Shown piece after piece: positions 1-8,115 of a DNA stretch of 64,000 nt. The stretch comes from Streptomyces xanthophaeus (GTDB lineage: Bacteria; Actinomycetota; Actinomycetes; Streptomycetales; Streptomycetaceae): the NCBI RefSeq assembly GCF_030440515.1, contig NZ_CP076543.1, positions 5,528,501-5,592,500 of the forward strand. The letters run 5' to 3'. Position numbers and translations under genes: made by a program. Numbering within the stretch: position 1 is the stretch's first letter; each line of letters opens with the position of its first letter. Below the pieces are notes generated by a model. The model worked only from the letters and a program-made list of their open reading frames with translations. It searched no databases and was not told where the DNA came from.

Positions 1-505
1 GGTCGAAGTACGACAGCGGCAGCCGCGACAGCTTCGCCTGGAGCTCCTCGCGCAACCGGTAGACGGTTCCGTTCATGACGTGGTTCGACAGCCGCGTGGC
101 GACCAGCATCAGCAGTCCGGCCAGGGTGAAGACCACCAGCGCCCAGATCGCGACGACCCCGACGGCACCGAAGTCGATGCCCTGCCCCGGGGTGAAGTCG
201 GTACCGGCGAGCATGTCCGCCATACCGTCCTGGCCCTTGGCCCGCAGACCGTCCAGCGCCTGCTGCTTGGTGATCCCGGCCGGCATCTCACGGCCGACGA
301 TCCCCGCGAACACCAGGTCGGTGGCCTCACCCAGGATCTTCGGGCCGACCACCGCGCAGCCGACACTGCCGACGACGGCCGCGACCATGCCCCAGATCTT
401 GGCCCGGTCGTACGCGAGCTGACGCAGCAGCCGCTTGCCCGAGCCCTTGAAGTCCATGGACCGCTGGGCCGGCCCCATCATCATCCGTCCTCCGGGCCCG
501 CTCAT
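1..505 (-). CDS. ABC exporter half-transporter, N-terminal part (cut by window edge)
   Basis: Reading leftward from an ATG at 505, the frame stays open to the window edge (168 codons). The start MSGPGGRMMMGPAQRSM is followed by hydrophobic segments, then a long extracytoplasmic stretch and another hydrophobic helix. It ends in RLREELQAKLSRLPLSYFD, the typical coupling-helix region of type I ABC exporter membrane domains. The ATG overlaps the TGA of the upstream ABC gene (ATGA, 4 bp), so the two are translationally coupled and most likely form a heterodimeric exporter. The ATPase domain lies outside the window. The substrate cannot be told from the sequence. Confidence 0.88.
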   Translation of the reverse strand, partial: MSGPGGRMMMGPAQRSMDFKGSGKRLLRQLAYDRAKIWGMVAAVVGSVGCAVVGPKILGEATDLVFAGIVGREMPAGITKQQALDGLRAKGQDGMADMLAGTDFTPGQGIDFGAVGVVAIWALVVFTLAGLLMLVATRLSNHVMNGTVYRLREELQAKLSRLPLSYFD

Positions 506-2235
506 GCGGCCTCCGCCTCCGTCAGCTGGGAGAGCACGATCTCCCGGTAGGTCTCGTTGCCGGCCATCAGCTCGTGGTGGCGTCCCTCACCCACGACCTG
601 GCCCTCGTCCAGGACGATGATGCGGTCGGCGTCGCGGATCGTGGAGACCCGCTGGGCGACGATGACCACGGTCGCGTCCTCGGTCTCGCGGGCGAGCGCC
701 GCGCGCAGCGCCGCGTCCGTCGCATAGTCCAGGGCCGAGAAGGAGTCGTCGAAGAGGTAGATCTCCGGGCGCTGCACGAGCGTGCGGGCGATGGCCAGAC
801 GCTGGCGCTGGCCGCCGGAGACATTGGTTCCGCCCTGGCTGACGGGGGCGTCCAGGCCACCCTCCAGCGCGGAGACGAACTCCTTGGCCTGGGCCACCTC
901 CAGCGCCTGCCAGAGTTCTTCGTCGCTCGCGTCCGGGCGCCCGTAGCGCAGGTTGGAGGCGATGGTCCCGGAGAACAGGTACGGCTTCTGCGGCACCATG
1001 CCGACCGTCCTGGCCAGCAGGTCCGGGTCGAGTACGCGGACGTCCTCGCCGTCGACGAGGACCTCGCCGCCGGTCGCGTCGAACAGGCGCGGGACCAGGC
1101 CCAGCAGCGTGGACTTGCCGCTTCCGGTGGAGCCGATGACCGCCGTGGTCTCGCCGGGGCGGGCCACCAGGTCCACCCCGCGCAGGACCGGGGCCTCGGC
1201 GCCCGGGTAGCGGAAGTCGGCGCCGCGCAGCTCCAGGCGGCCGCGGCGGGCGAGTTCGCGCACCGGGTCCTTGGGCGGCACCACGCTGGAATCGGTGTCC
1301 AGGACCTCCTGGATGCGCTCCCCGCAGACCTCGGCGCGCGGCACCATCATGAACATGAAGGTGGCCATCATCACGGCCATGACGATCTGCATCAGATAGG
1401 CGAGGAAGGCCGTCAGCTGGCCGATCTCCATGCCGCCGCTGTCGACGCGCATCGCACCGAACCAGATGACGGCGACGCTGGAGATGTTCACGACCACGAT
1501 GACCGTGGGGAACATGAAGGCGAGGAGCTTGCCGGCGGCCAGCGAGACGCCGGTCAGGTCGGCGTTGGCCTCGCGGAAGCGGTCCTTCTCGTAGTCGTCG
1601 CGGACGAAGGCGCGGATCACCCGGTTGCCGGTGATCTGCTCGCGCAGGACCCGGTTCACGGTGTCCAGGCGCACCTGCATCTTGCGGAACAGCGGCCGCG
1701 TCCTGAAGACGATCGCGCCGACCGAGATCCCGAGCACCGGGACGACGGCGAGCAGTACGCCCGACAGCTTCACGTCGAGCGAGAGCGCCATGGCGATACC
1801 GCCGACGCACATGATGGGGGCCGAGACCATCAGCGTGAAGGTCATCAGCACCAGCATCTGGACCTGCTGGACGTCGTTCGTCGTACGGGTGATCAGCGAC
1901 GGGGCACCGAACTGGCCCAGCTCCCGCGCCGAGAAGCTCTGCACGCGGTCGAAGATCGCGGCCCGGACGTCCCGGCCGAAGGCCGCGGCCGTGCGGGCGC
2001 CGTAGTAGACGGCTCCGACGTTGCAGACGAGCTGGACGAGGGAGACGCCGAGCATCAGCGCGCCGAAGCGCAGGATGTAGCCCGTGTCGCCGTTGACGAC
2101 ACCGTTGTCAATGATGTCGGCGTTGAGGGTGGGCAGGTAGAGGCTGGCGCTGGTCTGCAGCAGTTGCAGCAGGACCAGCACCGCGATGGGTTTCCGGTAC
2201 GTACCCAGATGGGTCCGCAGAAGTCGTATGAGCAC
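502..2235 (-). CDS. ABC exporter, fused membrane and ATPase domains, degenerate catalytic site
   Basis: Protein of 577 aa. Residues about 10-300 form a six-helix ABC exporter membrane domain. The ATPase domain has Walker A GSTGSGKST (about 367), signature NVSGGQRQRLAIAR (about 470) and Walker B IYLFDDSFSALD (about 490). The residue after the Walker B Asp is Asp, not Glu, and the switch motif reads VAQRVSTI with Gln in place of the usual His (about 525). This pair of losses is known from the non-catalytic site of heterodimeric exporters and fits pairing with the overlapping downstream gene. A GTG start at 2235 has GGAG 7 nt upstream; a longer open frame runs into the next gene and is not needed. 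Likely a multidrug or lipid exporter in the membrane; substrate unknown. Confidence 0.9.
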   Translation of the reverse strand: MLIRLLRTHLGTYRKPIAVLVLLQLLQTSASLYLPTLNADIIDNGVVNGDTGYILRFGALMLGVSLVQLVCNVGAVYYGARTAAAFGRDVRAAIFDRVQSFSARELGQFGAPSLITRTTNDVQQVQMLVLMTFTLMVSAPIMCVGGIAMALSLDVKLSGVLLAVVPVLGISVGAIVFRTRPLFRKMQVRLDTVNRVLREQITGNRVIRAFVRDDYEKDRFREANADLTGVSLAAGKLLAFMFPTVIVVVNISSVAVIWFGAMRVDSGGMEIGQLTAFLAYLMQIVMAVMMATFMFMMVPRAEVCGERIQEVLDTDSSVVPPKDPVRELARRGRLELRGADFRYPGAEAPVLRGVDLVARPGETTAVIGSTGSGKSTLLGLVPRLFDATGGEVLVDGEDVRVLDPDLLARTVGMVPQKPYLFSGTIASNLRYGRPDASDEELWQALEVAQAKEFVSALEGGLDAPVSQGGTNVSGGQRQRLAIARTLVQRPEIYLFDDSFSALDYATDAALRAALARETEDATVVIVAQRVSTIRDADRIIVLDEGQVVGEGRHHELMAGNETYREIVLSQLTEAEAA

Positions 2236-2375
2236 GCGCAGGCTCCGGTCGGCATGATCGAGGGGTTCAACCCATCTTGGGCCAACCGGCCCTGTGATCC
2301 CCACCGGATTTCGCAAAGGCCGGTCAAAAGGACCAGCCCGCCCCGACCCGCGGCGTAGGCACTGCCCGACCGGAC

Positions 2376-3824
2376 CTAGAACGCCCCGGGGTGGATCTGC
2401 TCCCGCGTCGCGATGTACTGCTGGCGCACCGCCTGCCACGCCGGGAACTCCTCGCCCGGCTCGAAGACCTGGGCCGCGGGGGCCGGCCAGACCGGCGGGG
2501 TGTGCGGGGCCAGGGTGCCCTGCGCCACACCGAGCGCCCAGGCCGCCTGGCGGGCCGCGCCCAGCGCCGCGTAGTCGGCCGGCGCCGGTACGACGACCTG
2601 CGTACCGAACAGCCCGGGGGCCGCGGCCTGCACGGCGGGCAGCTCGGCGGCCGCGCCCAGCAGGAACACCCGGCGGATCTCGACCCCGCGCGAGCGCAGC
2701 ACGTCCAGCGCGTCCACGAGCCCGCACAGCATGCCCTCGAAGGCGGCCCGGGCCAGGTGCTCCGGCTTCATCGAGTCCCGGCGCAGCCCGGACAGGGTGC
2801 CGGCGGCGTGCGGCAGGTTCGGGGTCCGCTCACCCTCCAGGTACGGCAGGAGTACGAGGCCGTGCGCACCCGGCGTCGACTTCAGCGCGAGCTCGGACAG
2901 CCCCTCCAGATCGGTGCCGAGCAGCTCGGCGGTGCCGCGCAGCGCCCGTACGGCGTTGGAGGTGTTCACCACGGGCAGGTGCATGCCGCTGGCGTCGGCC
3001 AGCGAGGTGACCAGCCCGCCCGGCTCCGACACCGCCTCGTGGTGCACCGCCATCACCGAACCGGAGGCACCGAGCGAGACCACCGCGTCACCGGGGCCCA
3101 GCCCCAGCCCGAGCGCGGCGGCCATCGTCTCGCCGGTGCCGGCGGAGATCAGCAGCCCCTCGGGCGTGGTCCCGGCGGCATCGGCCGGGCCGAGCACCTC
3201 GGGCAGCAGCGCCCGGTGCCCGAGCGCCAGCTCGACCAGGTCGGGGCGCCAGGTTCCGGTGGCCGCCGACCAGTACCCGGTACCGGAGGCACCGCCGCGG
3301 TCGGTGGTCCGGCGGGCCGGGCGGCCCAGCAGCTGCCAGACGAGCCAGTCGTGCGGGGACATCAGCACGGCGATCCGGCGGGCGGCCTCGGGCTCGTTGC
3401 GGGCGAGCCAGGCCAGCTTCGCGACCGGCTGCGCGGAGTGCGGGACCGAGCCCACCGCCTCGACCCAGCCGTGCCGGCCGCCGTAGGCGTCGATGAGGTC
3501 GGCGGCGGCGACCTGGCCGCGCTTGTCGTTGCCGACGAGGGCGGGGCGTACCAGAGCGCCCTGCGGGTCCAGCGGCAGCAGACCGTGCTGCTGGGCGGAG
3601 ACCCCTATGGCCTGGACCCCTTCGAGGAGCCCGCCGCCGGCGGCCTCGCCGAGCGAGAGCAGCCAGGCCTGCGGGTCGGTCTCGTGGGGATTCGCGCCTT
3701 CCGGTTCACCCGTGGGCTGTGGATGGGGTGCGTACCCCTGGCGCAGCACGGCGCCGGTCTCGGTGTCACAGACGACGATGCGTGTGAACGCGGAAGAGCT
3801 GTCCAGCCCGGCGACTATCCCCAT
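2376..3824 (-). CDS. xylB: FGGY-family carbohydrate kinase, xylulokinase-like
   Basis: Protein of 482 aa, a normal length for xylulokinase. The N-terminus GIVAGLDSSSAFTRIVVCDTETG is the actin-like phosphate-1 loop. GVSAQQHGLLPLDPQG resembles the substrate segment of XylB, and VVSLGASGS and FLLGAAAELPAVQAA match the later FGGY motifs. Expected to phosphorylate D-xylulose or a related ketose with ATP in the cytoplasm. An ATG at 3824 was chosen because GIVAGLDSS starts the fold directly; an upstream in-frame ATG would add 27 residues lacking family character. No xylose isomerase or sugar transporter adjoins it, so the physiological sugar is uncertain. Confidence 0.8.
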   Translation of the reverse strand: MGIVAGLDSSSAFTRIVVCDTETGAVLRQGYAPHPQPTGEPEGANPHETDPQAWLLSLGEAAGGGLLEGVQAIGVSAQQHGLLPLDPQGALVRPALVGNDKRGQVAAADLIDAYGGRHGWVEAVGSVPHSAQPVAKLAWLARNEPEAARRIAVLMSPHDWLVWQLLGRPARRTTDRGGASGTGYWSAATGTWRPDLVELALGHRALLPEVLGPADAAGTTPEGLLISAGTGETMAAALGLGLGPGDAVVSLGASGSVMAVHHEAVSEPGGLVTSLADASGMHLPVVNTSNAVRALRGTAELLGTDLEGLSELALKSTPGAHGLVLLPYLEGERTPNLPHAAGTLSGLRRDSMKPEHLARAAFEGMLCGLVDALDVLRSRGVEIRRVFLLGAAAELPAVQAAAPGLFGTQVVVPAPADYAALGAARQAAWALGVAQGTLAPHTPPVWPAPAAQVFEPGEEFPAWQAVRQQYIATREQIHPGAF

Positions 3825-3918
3825 GCGGTGAATTCTGCCGCACGCGGGCCGGACTCGACCGGTCCGGAGCCCCCGGAACCTCATGGATCCCGTGGGCCCC
3901 GGCACGGACCTGTGCAGC

Positions 3919-4224
3919 TCAGGTGTTGCTGGTGCCCCAGTCGTCCTCGCCGGCGCCGCCGCCGACCCGGTCGCGCAAACCGCGTACCCGCCCGGCGAGC
4001 GAGTCCGGGACGGCGTCGCCGACCTTGTGGCTCACCGCGGTGAAGGCCTTCCCGGCGAACTCGCGCCCGGTCTGGCCGGCGGTCTCGGCGGCATTGCGCA
4101 CCGCGGGGTTCTGGGCGAGCTGCCGCGCGGACTTCCGCATCTGCTCGTAGCGCTCGCGTCCGGCCCGGGTTCCGAGCACGTACCCGAGGGCCAGTCCGAC
4201 CACGAACGTGACCTTGTACCGCAT
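3919..4224 (-). CDS. YtxH-like small membrane-anchored protein
   Basis: Protein of 101 aa. The N-terminus MRYKVTFVVGLALGYVLGTRAGRERYEQMRKS has a glycine-containing transmembrane helix followed by TRAGRERYEQ, the signature of the YtxH-like family of small envelope and stress proteins. The rest is hydrophilic and probably helical (AETAGQTGREFAGKAFTAVS). ATG 4224 has GAAGGG 8 nt upstream; a GTG at 4233 would put this signal inside the gene. It is a single gene with its own promoter region toward the tRNA cluster. Function unknown. Confidence 0.75.
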   Translation of the reverse strand: MRYKVTFVVGLALGYVLGTRAGRERYEQMRKSARQLAQNPAVRNAAETAGQTGREFAGKAFTAVSHKVGDAVPDSLAGRVRGLRDRVGGGAGEDDWGTSNT

Positions 4225-4297
4225 GCCTGTCACCCTTCGTCGTGTGGTGCCCGGCCCGCTGTCGATACCGATTGGCGGAGCACCCCCCTGCTTGCGC

Positions 4298-4309
4298 TAA
4301 TCTATGACT
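4298..4309 (+). promoter_or_regulatory. -10-like hexamers upstream of the tRNA-Asn pair
   Basis: TAATCT (4298-4303) and the overlapping TATGACT (4303-4309) lie 60-70 bp before the first tRNA in a locally AT-richer patch. A TTGGCG at 4272-4277 is about 20 bp upstream, longer than the usual spacing. This is the best promoter candidate for the stable RNAs but is weakly supported. Confidence 0.3.
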
Positions 4310-4369
4310 CGCAACGGGCACTCGCCCCCCGGCAACGCCGGAGGTGGGCTGTTCGATGCACCGCAGCAA

Positions 4370-4442
4370 TCCCCTGTAGCTCAATTGGCAGAGCAGCCGG
4401 CTGTTAACCGGCAGGTTACTGGTTCGAGTCCAGTCGGGGGAG
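4370..4442 (+). tRNA. tRNA-Asn (GTT), copy 1
   Basis: A 73-nt cloverleaf. The acceptor TCCCCTG pairs with CGGGGGA, the anticodon loop CTGTTAA gives GTT, and the T-arm is ACTGG-TTCGAGT-CCAGT with a G discriminator. CCA is not encoded. It differs from the next copy in the anticodon stem (GCCGG/CCGGC) and T-stem. Confidence 0.96.
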
Positions 4443-4447
4443 CGCGG

Positions 4448-4520
4448 TCCCCTGTAGCTCAATTGGCAGAGCATTCGGCTGTTAACCGGAGGGTTGCTGG
4501 TTCGAGTCCAGCCGGGGGAG
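4448..4520 (+). tRNA. tRNA-Asn (GTT), copy 2
   Basis: The second 73-nt tRNA-Asn, 5 nt after the first. It has the same acceptor stem and anticodon loop CTGTTAA; the anticodon stem is TTCGG/CCGGA and the T-stem GCTGG/CCAGC. The pair is evidently co-transcribed and ends at a strong terminator 8 nt downstream. Confidence 0.96.
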
Positions 4521-4528
4521 CAAGGAAG

Positions 4529-4563
4529 AAGAAGAGGACCCTGAGGGGTCCTCTTCTTTTCTT
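4529..4563 (+). terminator. Rho-independent terminator of the tRNA-Asn operon
   Basis: A 13-bp perfect stem, AAGAAGAGGACCC with GGGTCCTCTTCTT, with a TGAG loop and followed by TTCTTT. Its position directly behind the second tRNA marks the end of the transcript. Confidence 0.9.
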
Positions 4564-4710
4564 TGTCGCCCCGTCCCGGAACCGGACAGCGCTCAGCGCG
4601 GTCTCTCTGAACAGGCGAAGCCGATCATGCGAGGCATCCGAGGCAGGAGATCGTATGAGCGGCTATGCTGCGGCAGACGGCGCGCACACGTGTACGCGCC
4701 ACGCCGTGAA

Positions 4711-4784
4711 GGGGCGGTAGCTCAGCCGGTTAGAGCAGCGGACTCATAATCCGTCGGCCGTGGGTTCGAGTCCCACCCGCCCCA
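4711..4784 (+). tRNA. tRNA with CAT anticodon (tRNA-Ile2 favoured, elongator Met possible)
   Basis: A 74-nt cloverleaf. The acceptor GGGGCGG pairs with CCGCCCC, the D-arm is GCTCAGCCGGTTAGAGC, the anticodon loop CTCATAA gives CAT, the T-arm is GTGGG-TTCGAGT-CCCAC and the discriminator is A. CAT is shared by initiator Met, elongator Met and the lysidine-modified Ile2. The acceptor fully pairs at 1-72, which excludes the initiator. The overall sequence recalls actinobacterial Ile2, but identity is not proven by sequence reading alone. Confidence 0.9.
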
Positions 4785-4790
4785 CTGCGA

Positions 4791-4822
4791 GCCGCAGGTG
4801 CAGAAACGATCGCACCTGCGGC
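4791..4822 (+). terminator. Stem-loop behind the CAT tRNA
   Basis: An 11-bp perfect inverted repeat, GCCGCAGGTGC and GCACCTGCGGC, with a 10-nt loop, followed by TTCGGCGTTT. It can end the tRNA transcript and also the convergent ligase gene to the right. Confidence 0.65.
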
Positions 4823-4848
4823 TTCGGCGTTTCCGACGCCGGCGCGGG

Positions 4849-6006
4849 TCAGAAGTCCTCCGTCTCGTCCGTGAGGTGGCGCAGTACGTCCGTCAGGTCC
4901 TGCCGGCGGGCGAACGCCACCCGCTGGCGGTGGGCGCCCGAGCCGTCGCGCAGGAGGCCCGCCAGGGTCTTCGCGGCGTGGTCGAGGTCGCCGGCGGCGG
5001 CCAGTTCCGGGGCGACCAGGTCCAGCAGGGCCTCCGCGAGGTCCGCCGCGGGGAGTTCCGTCCCCGAGTACGGGTCGAGGCCGAAGCCCTCCAGGCCGTC
5101 GTGGGCCGCCCGCCAGCGCGCGAGGCGCAGTACGTCGTCCCGCACGGCCGGTTCGGGGCGGCGCTCCGCGATCTCGCGCAGCGCCGTGGAGACCAGCGCC
5201 CGGGCCAGTTCGGCCTGCAGGATGGCCGAGTCGATGTCCGGGGACATGTCGGGCGCCCGGATTTCGAGCGTCGGCCAGTGCCCGGAGGGGCGGAGGTCCC
5301 AGTAGACCATCTTGGTGTCCAGGGCCGCCCCGGAGCCGAGCAGGGTCTGCACCGAGCGCCGGAAGTGCGCCGTGGACGTGAAGTGCGGGGGCAGGCCCGC
5401 CGAGGGCCAGCCGGACCAGGCCATCGCCCGCCAGCTGGCGTGACCGGTGTCACGGCCGCCCCAGAACGGCGAGTTGGCGGCCAGCGCGATCAGCGTGGGA
5501 AGCCAGGGTCTGATCCGGTTGGACACGGCCACCGCCGTGTCCACGTCGAGCGTGCCGATGTGGATGTGGCGGCCGCAGCTGACCAGCGTGTCGGTGAGCG
5601 CGCCGAAGCGGCGGTGCTGCTCGCGCTGGCGCGGCTCGTCGTCGGTCAGGTGCAGCGGCCCCTCCACGGCGACGACCGGTGAGGGGGCGGCCAGCAGCCG
5701 GCAGCCGTGGGCGCGGGCGGCCCGGCCGAGGGTGCGCCGCAGGGCGGCGAGCTCGGCGCGCAGCGAGGCCGCCGAGTGGGCTATCGGGGTGGATATCTCC
5801 ACCTGGTAGCGGGTGCCCTCGGGGTGGAGCTCGCCGGGCAGCCCGCCGGCCGTCGCCAGGACCAGCGGGGCGGCGGGAACCACCCGGAAGCTGCGGGCGT
5901 CGACGAGCAGGAACTCCTCCTCGACGCCGACGGTGAGGGGGACGGTGGTGCGCACCGTGTTCTGCGTCGTGCCGGTGCTCGTGGTGCTGTTGCCAGGTTC
6001 GATCAC
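4849..6006 (-). CDS. Carboxylate-amine ligase, YbdK / glutamate-cysteine ligase 2 family
   Basis: Protein of 385 aa. TVGVEEEFLLVD (about residues 25-36) is the hallmark of GCS2-type ATP-dependent ligases. SCGRHIHIGTLD and LEIRAPDMSPDID are further active-site segments of the YbdK subfamily. Members join a carboxylate to an amine and have weak gamma-glutamylcysteine synthetase activity; the true substrate is usually unknown. GTG 6006 has AGGGAGG 4 nt upstream. A Thr/Ser-rich N-terminus precedes the domain. It is divergent from the MFS exporter gene to the right, with 215 bp between. Confidence 0.85.
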   Translation of the reverse strand: MIEPGNSTTSTGTTQNTVRTTVPLTVGVEEEFLLVDARSFRVVPAAPLVLATAGGLPGELHPEGTRYQVEISTPIAHSAASLRAELAALRRTLGRAARAHGCRLLAAPSPVVAVEGPLHLTDDEPRQREQHRRFGALTDTLVSCGRHIHIGTLDVDTAVAVSNRIRPWLPTLIALAANSPFWGGRDTGHASWRAMAWSGWPSAGLPPHFTSTAHFRRSVQTLLGSGAALDTKMVYWDLRPSGHWPTLEIRAPDMSPDIDSAILQAELARALVSTALREIAERRPEPAVRDDVLRLARWRAAHDGLEGFGLDPYSGTELPAADLAEALLDLVAPELAAAGDLDHAAKTLAGLLRDGSGAHRQRVAFARRQDLTDVLRHLTDETEDF

Positions 6007-6221
6007 TACGCCTCCCTGGACATACGAGTCTTTTCATCATGAGCTGAACCCGAGGTGAGGAGCGCACGTCGATTCAGTCAAATGTCCGGTGATAGTGGCG
6101 AGTTACCGGTAATACGCCGCCCGGCCCGGGAGCCCGGAGCCGGGTGTGGCGACTGTTGCCGGTGTGTGAAGGGGCCGAAAATCCAGGCTGGGCGGCGGAC
6201 GGCCGGTGGTTATCATCCGCT

Positions 6222-7484
6222 GTGACCCGGACGACCGCCCCACCCCAGCTATGGCAGCGCATATTCGCCGACCTCACCCCGCTGAGCGCATCCGCGGACT
6301 ACCGGCGGCTGTGGTTCGGCGGAACCATCTCGTGGGTCGGCCAGGCGATGACCACGCTCGCGATATCGCTCCAGGTCTACGACATCACCCGGTCCAGCTT
6401 CTCCGTCGGGCTCGTCGGTCTCTTCTCGCTCGTCCCGCTCGTCGTGTTCGGCCTCTACGGCGGCGCGATCGCCGACACCGTGGACCGGCGCAAACTCGGC
6501 CTCTACAGCTCGATGGGCGCCGCCGGACTGTCGGTCGTGCTCGCCGCCGCCGCGCTGCTCGACTACCACCGCGTCTGGTTCCTGTACGCCGTCGTCGCGC
6601 TCCAGGCGGTCTGCGGGGCGCTCACCGGACCGGCGCGGTCTGCCATGATCCCGAGGCTGCTCCCGGTCGAACAGCTGCCCGCCGCCAACGCCCTGAACTC
6701 GATGACCATGACCTTCGGGTCGATGGTCGGCCCGGCCCTCGGCGGGGTCATCGTCACCGTCGCGGGCTACGGGACGGCTTACCTGATCGACGTCGTCACC
6801 TTCGGCGCCGCGCTCTACGCCATGTGGAAGCTGCCGTCGATGAAGCCCGACCGGGCCGAGGGCGCCCGGGGCAGGGCCTCCGTGCTCGACGGACTGCGCT
6901 TCCTCGGCACCCGGCCGAACATCCGGATGACCTTCTTCTCCGACCTGGCCGCCATGGTGCTCGCCCAGCCCAAGGCGCTGTTCCCGGCCATCGCCGTGCT
7001 CTGGTACGGCGGCGGCCCCGGTACGGTCGGCCTGCTGGTCGCCGCGCTGGCCGCCGGGGCGCTGCTCGGCGGGCTGTTCTCCGGCTGGCAGGGACGCATC
7101 CGCCGGCACGGGCTGGCGATCCTGCTCGCCGTGGCCGGCTGGGGGCTGGCCGTCGCGGTCTTCGGGCTCACCCGGAACCTGTGGCTCGGCATGTTCTTCC
7201 TGGCCCTGGCCGGATACGCGGACACCGCTTCGATGGTGTTCCGCACGACCATGCTCCAGGCCGCCACCCCCGACGACATGCGCGGCCGCCTCCAGGGCGT
7301 CTTCATCATCGTCGTCGCGGGCGGGCCCCGGCTCGGAGACTTCCTCGCCGGGACCACCGCCGACCTGATCTCCCCGACCGTGGCCGTCACGGGCGGCGGG
7401 CTGGCCTGCGTCCTGGTGCTGGGCCTGCTCGCGCTGCGGTGGCGCAACTTCGCCCGGTACGACGCCCGCACCCCGCAGGCGTAG
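6222..7484 (+). CDS. MFS transporter, EntS-like exporter family
   Basis: Protein of about 420 aa with 10-12 hydrophobic helices and the MFS loop GGAIADTVDRRKL after the second helix. It shows overall similarity to EntS-like siderophore or drug exporters (FRTTMLQAATPDDMRGRLQGVF is characteristic). The start is uncertain: GTG 6222 begins VTRTTAPPQLWQ and is preceded by TATCAT at 6211-6216, a -10 hexamer placed for a leaderless transcript. An upstream in-frame ATG at 6144 would add 26 residues without membrane character. Substrate unknown. Confidence 0.82.
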   Translation: MTRTTAPPQLWQRIFADLTPLSASADYRRLWFGGTISWVGQAMTTLAISLQVYDITRSSFSVGLVGLFSLVPLVVFGLYGGAIADTVDRRKLGLYSSMGAAGLSVVLAAAALLDYHRVWFLYAVVALQAVCGALTGPARSAMIPRLLPVEQLPAANALNSMTMTFGSMVGPALGGVIVTVAGYGTAYLIDVVTFGAALYAMWKLPSMKPDRAEGARGRASVLDGLRFLGTRPNIRMTFFSDLAAMVLAQPKALFPAIAVLWYGGGPGTVGLLVAALAAGALLGGLFSGWQGRIRRHGLAILLAVAGWGLAVAVFGLTRNLWLGMFFLALAGYADTASMVFRTTMLQAATPDDMRGRLQGVFIIVVAGGPRLGDFLAGTTADLISPTVAVTGGGLACVLVLGLLALRWRNFARYDARTPQA

Positions 7485-7642
7485 CCGCCGGGACCGCTGG
7501 GCCGGACGGCACCGGGTGGTGGCCGGGCGCCGCTGCCGACCGACTGCTGCCGGCTGGCGGAGTCGACGCGCGTCCCGGCCCGCGCCGAACCGTGCCGACC
7601 CCTGCCGGGTACGGGCGCGCGCGCCCGTACCCGGCGCGACAG

Positions 7643-7708
7643 GCCGTCCTTTCCGGATCTTGCCTGACCCGCGGGCTTGACCGGCAAGATCCGGAAGAGG
7701 CGACCTAG
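7643..7708. repeat. CTAG-ended palindromic element (family B), acts as terminator
   Basis: The inverted arms TTCCGGATCTTGCC (7651-7664) and GGCAAGATCCGGAA (7683-7696) are perfect over 14 bp. The similarity extends outward to GGCCGTCC on the left and, reversed, GGTCGCCTC on the right. The right end is the CTAG (7705-7708) that holds the stop codon of the cupin gene. It lies between convergent genes and can terminate both. Related ends occur near 22.5 and 39.2 kb. Confidence 0.7.
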
Positions 7709-8067
7709 GCGTCCACCGGTTCCCGGGTGCGGGCGCCGCCCTCGCTGCCGGTGTTGGCGGTGCCGGCCGGCTCGAAGAGCAGGATCTGCGCCTCCTCGTC
7801 CGCGGCCGGGCAGTGTTCGACCCCGCGCGGGACCACGTACATCTCGCCGGGGCCCAGGACCACGTCCCCGTCGCGCAGGCGGATCGTCAGGGTGCCCCCG
7901 ACCACCAGGAAGAGCTCGTCGGTGTTCTCGTGGGTGTGCCAGATGAACTCCCCCTGGAGCCGGGCGAGCTTGACCTCGTAGTCGTTGACGCGGGCGATGC
8001 GCCGAGGGGCCCACTGCTCGGTGAAACCGGCCAGCTTCTCGGCGATGTTGACCTTGTGTGTCGTCAT
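7705..8067 (-). CDS. Small single-domain cupin protein
   Basis: Protein of 120 aa. The cupin motif 1 region GEFIWHTHENTDELFLVVGG supplies His-x-His and Glu, and motif 2 is GEMYVVPRGVEHCPAA, giving a four-residue metal site. The fold is a double-stranded beta-helix of about 100 residues. The reaction is unknown; small cupins of this type are often isomerases, dioxygenases or ligand sensors. ATG 8067 gives the full domain. It is divergent (48 bp) from an AraC regulator that probably controls it. Its stop codon lies in the CTAG end of the repeat element. Confidence 0.85.
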   Translation of the reverse strand: MTTHKVNIAEKLAGFTEQWAPRRIARVNDYEVKLARLQGEFIWHTHENTDELFLVVGGTLTIRLRDGDVVLGPGEMYVVPRGVEHCPAADEEAQILLFEPAGTANTGSEGGARTREPVDA

Positions 8068-8115
8068 GTGGACAGCCTGTCGGCACGCCCGGGGGCGGTC
8101 TTGTACGTTCCTGAC

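Noticed and set aside
2261..2271. GGGTT-C-AACCC palindrome upstream of the ABC genes as an operator
   Set aside because: Only 5-bp arms in isolation, with no adjacent regulator and no second site.
2391..4043. 550-codon plus frame opposite the FGGY kinase
   Set aside because: Complement shadow of the kinase; composition without domains.
4711..4784. Initiator tRNA-Met
   Set aside because: The acceptor stem fully pairs at position 1-72 and the anticodon stem lacks the three G-C pairs of initiators in the usual order.
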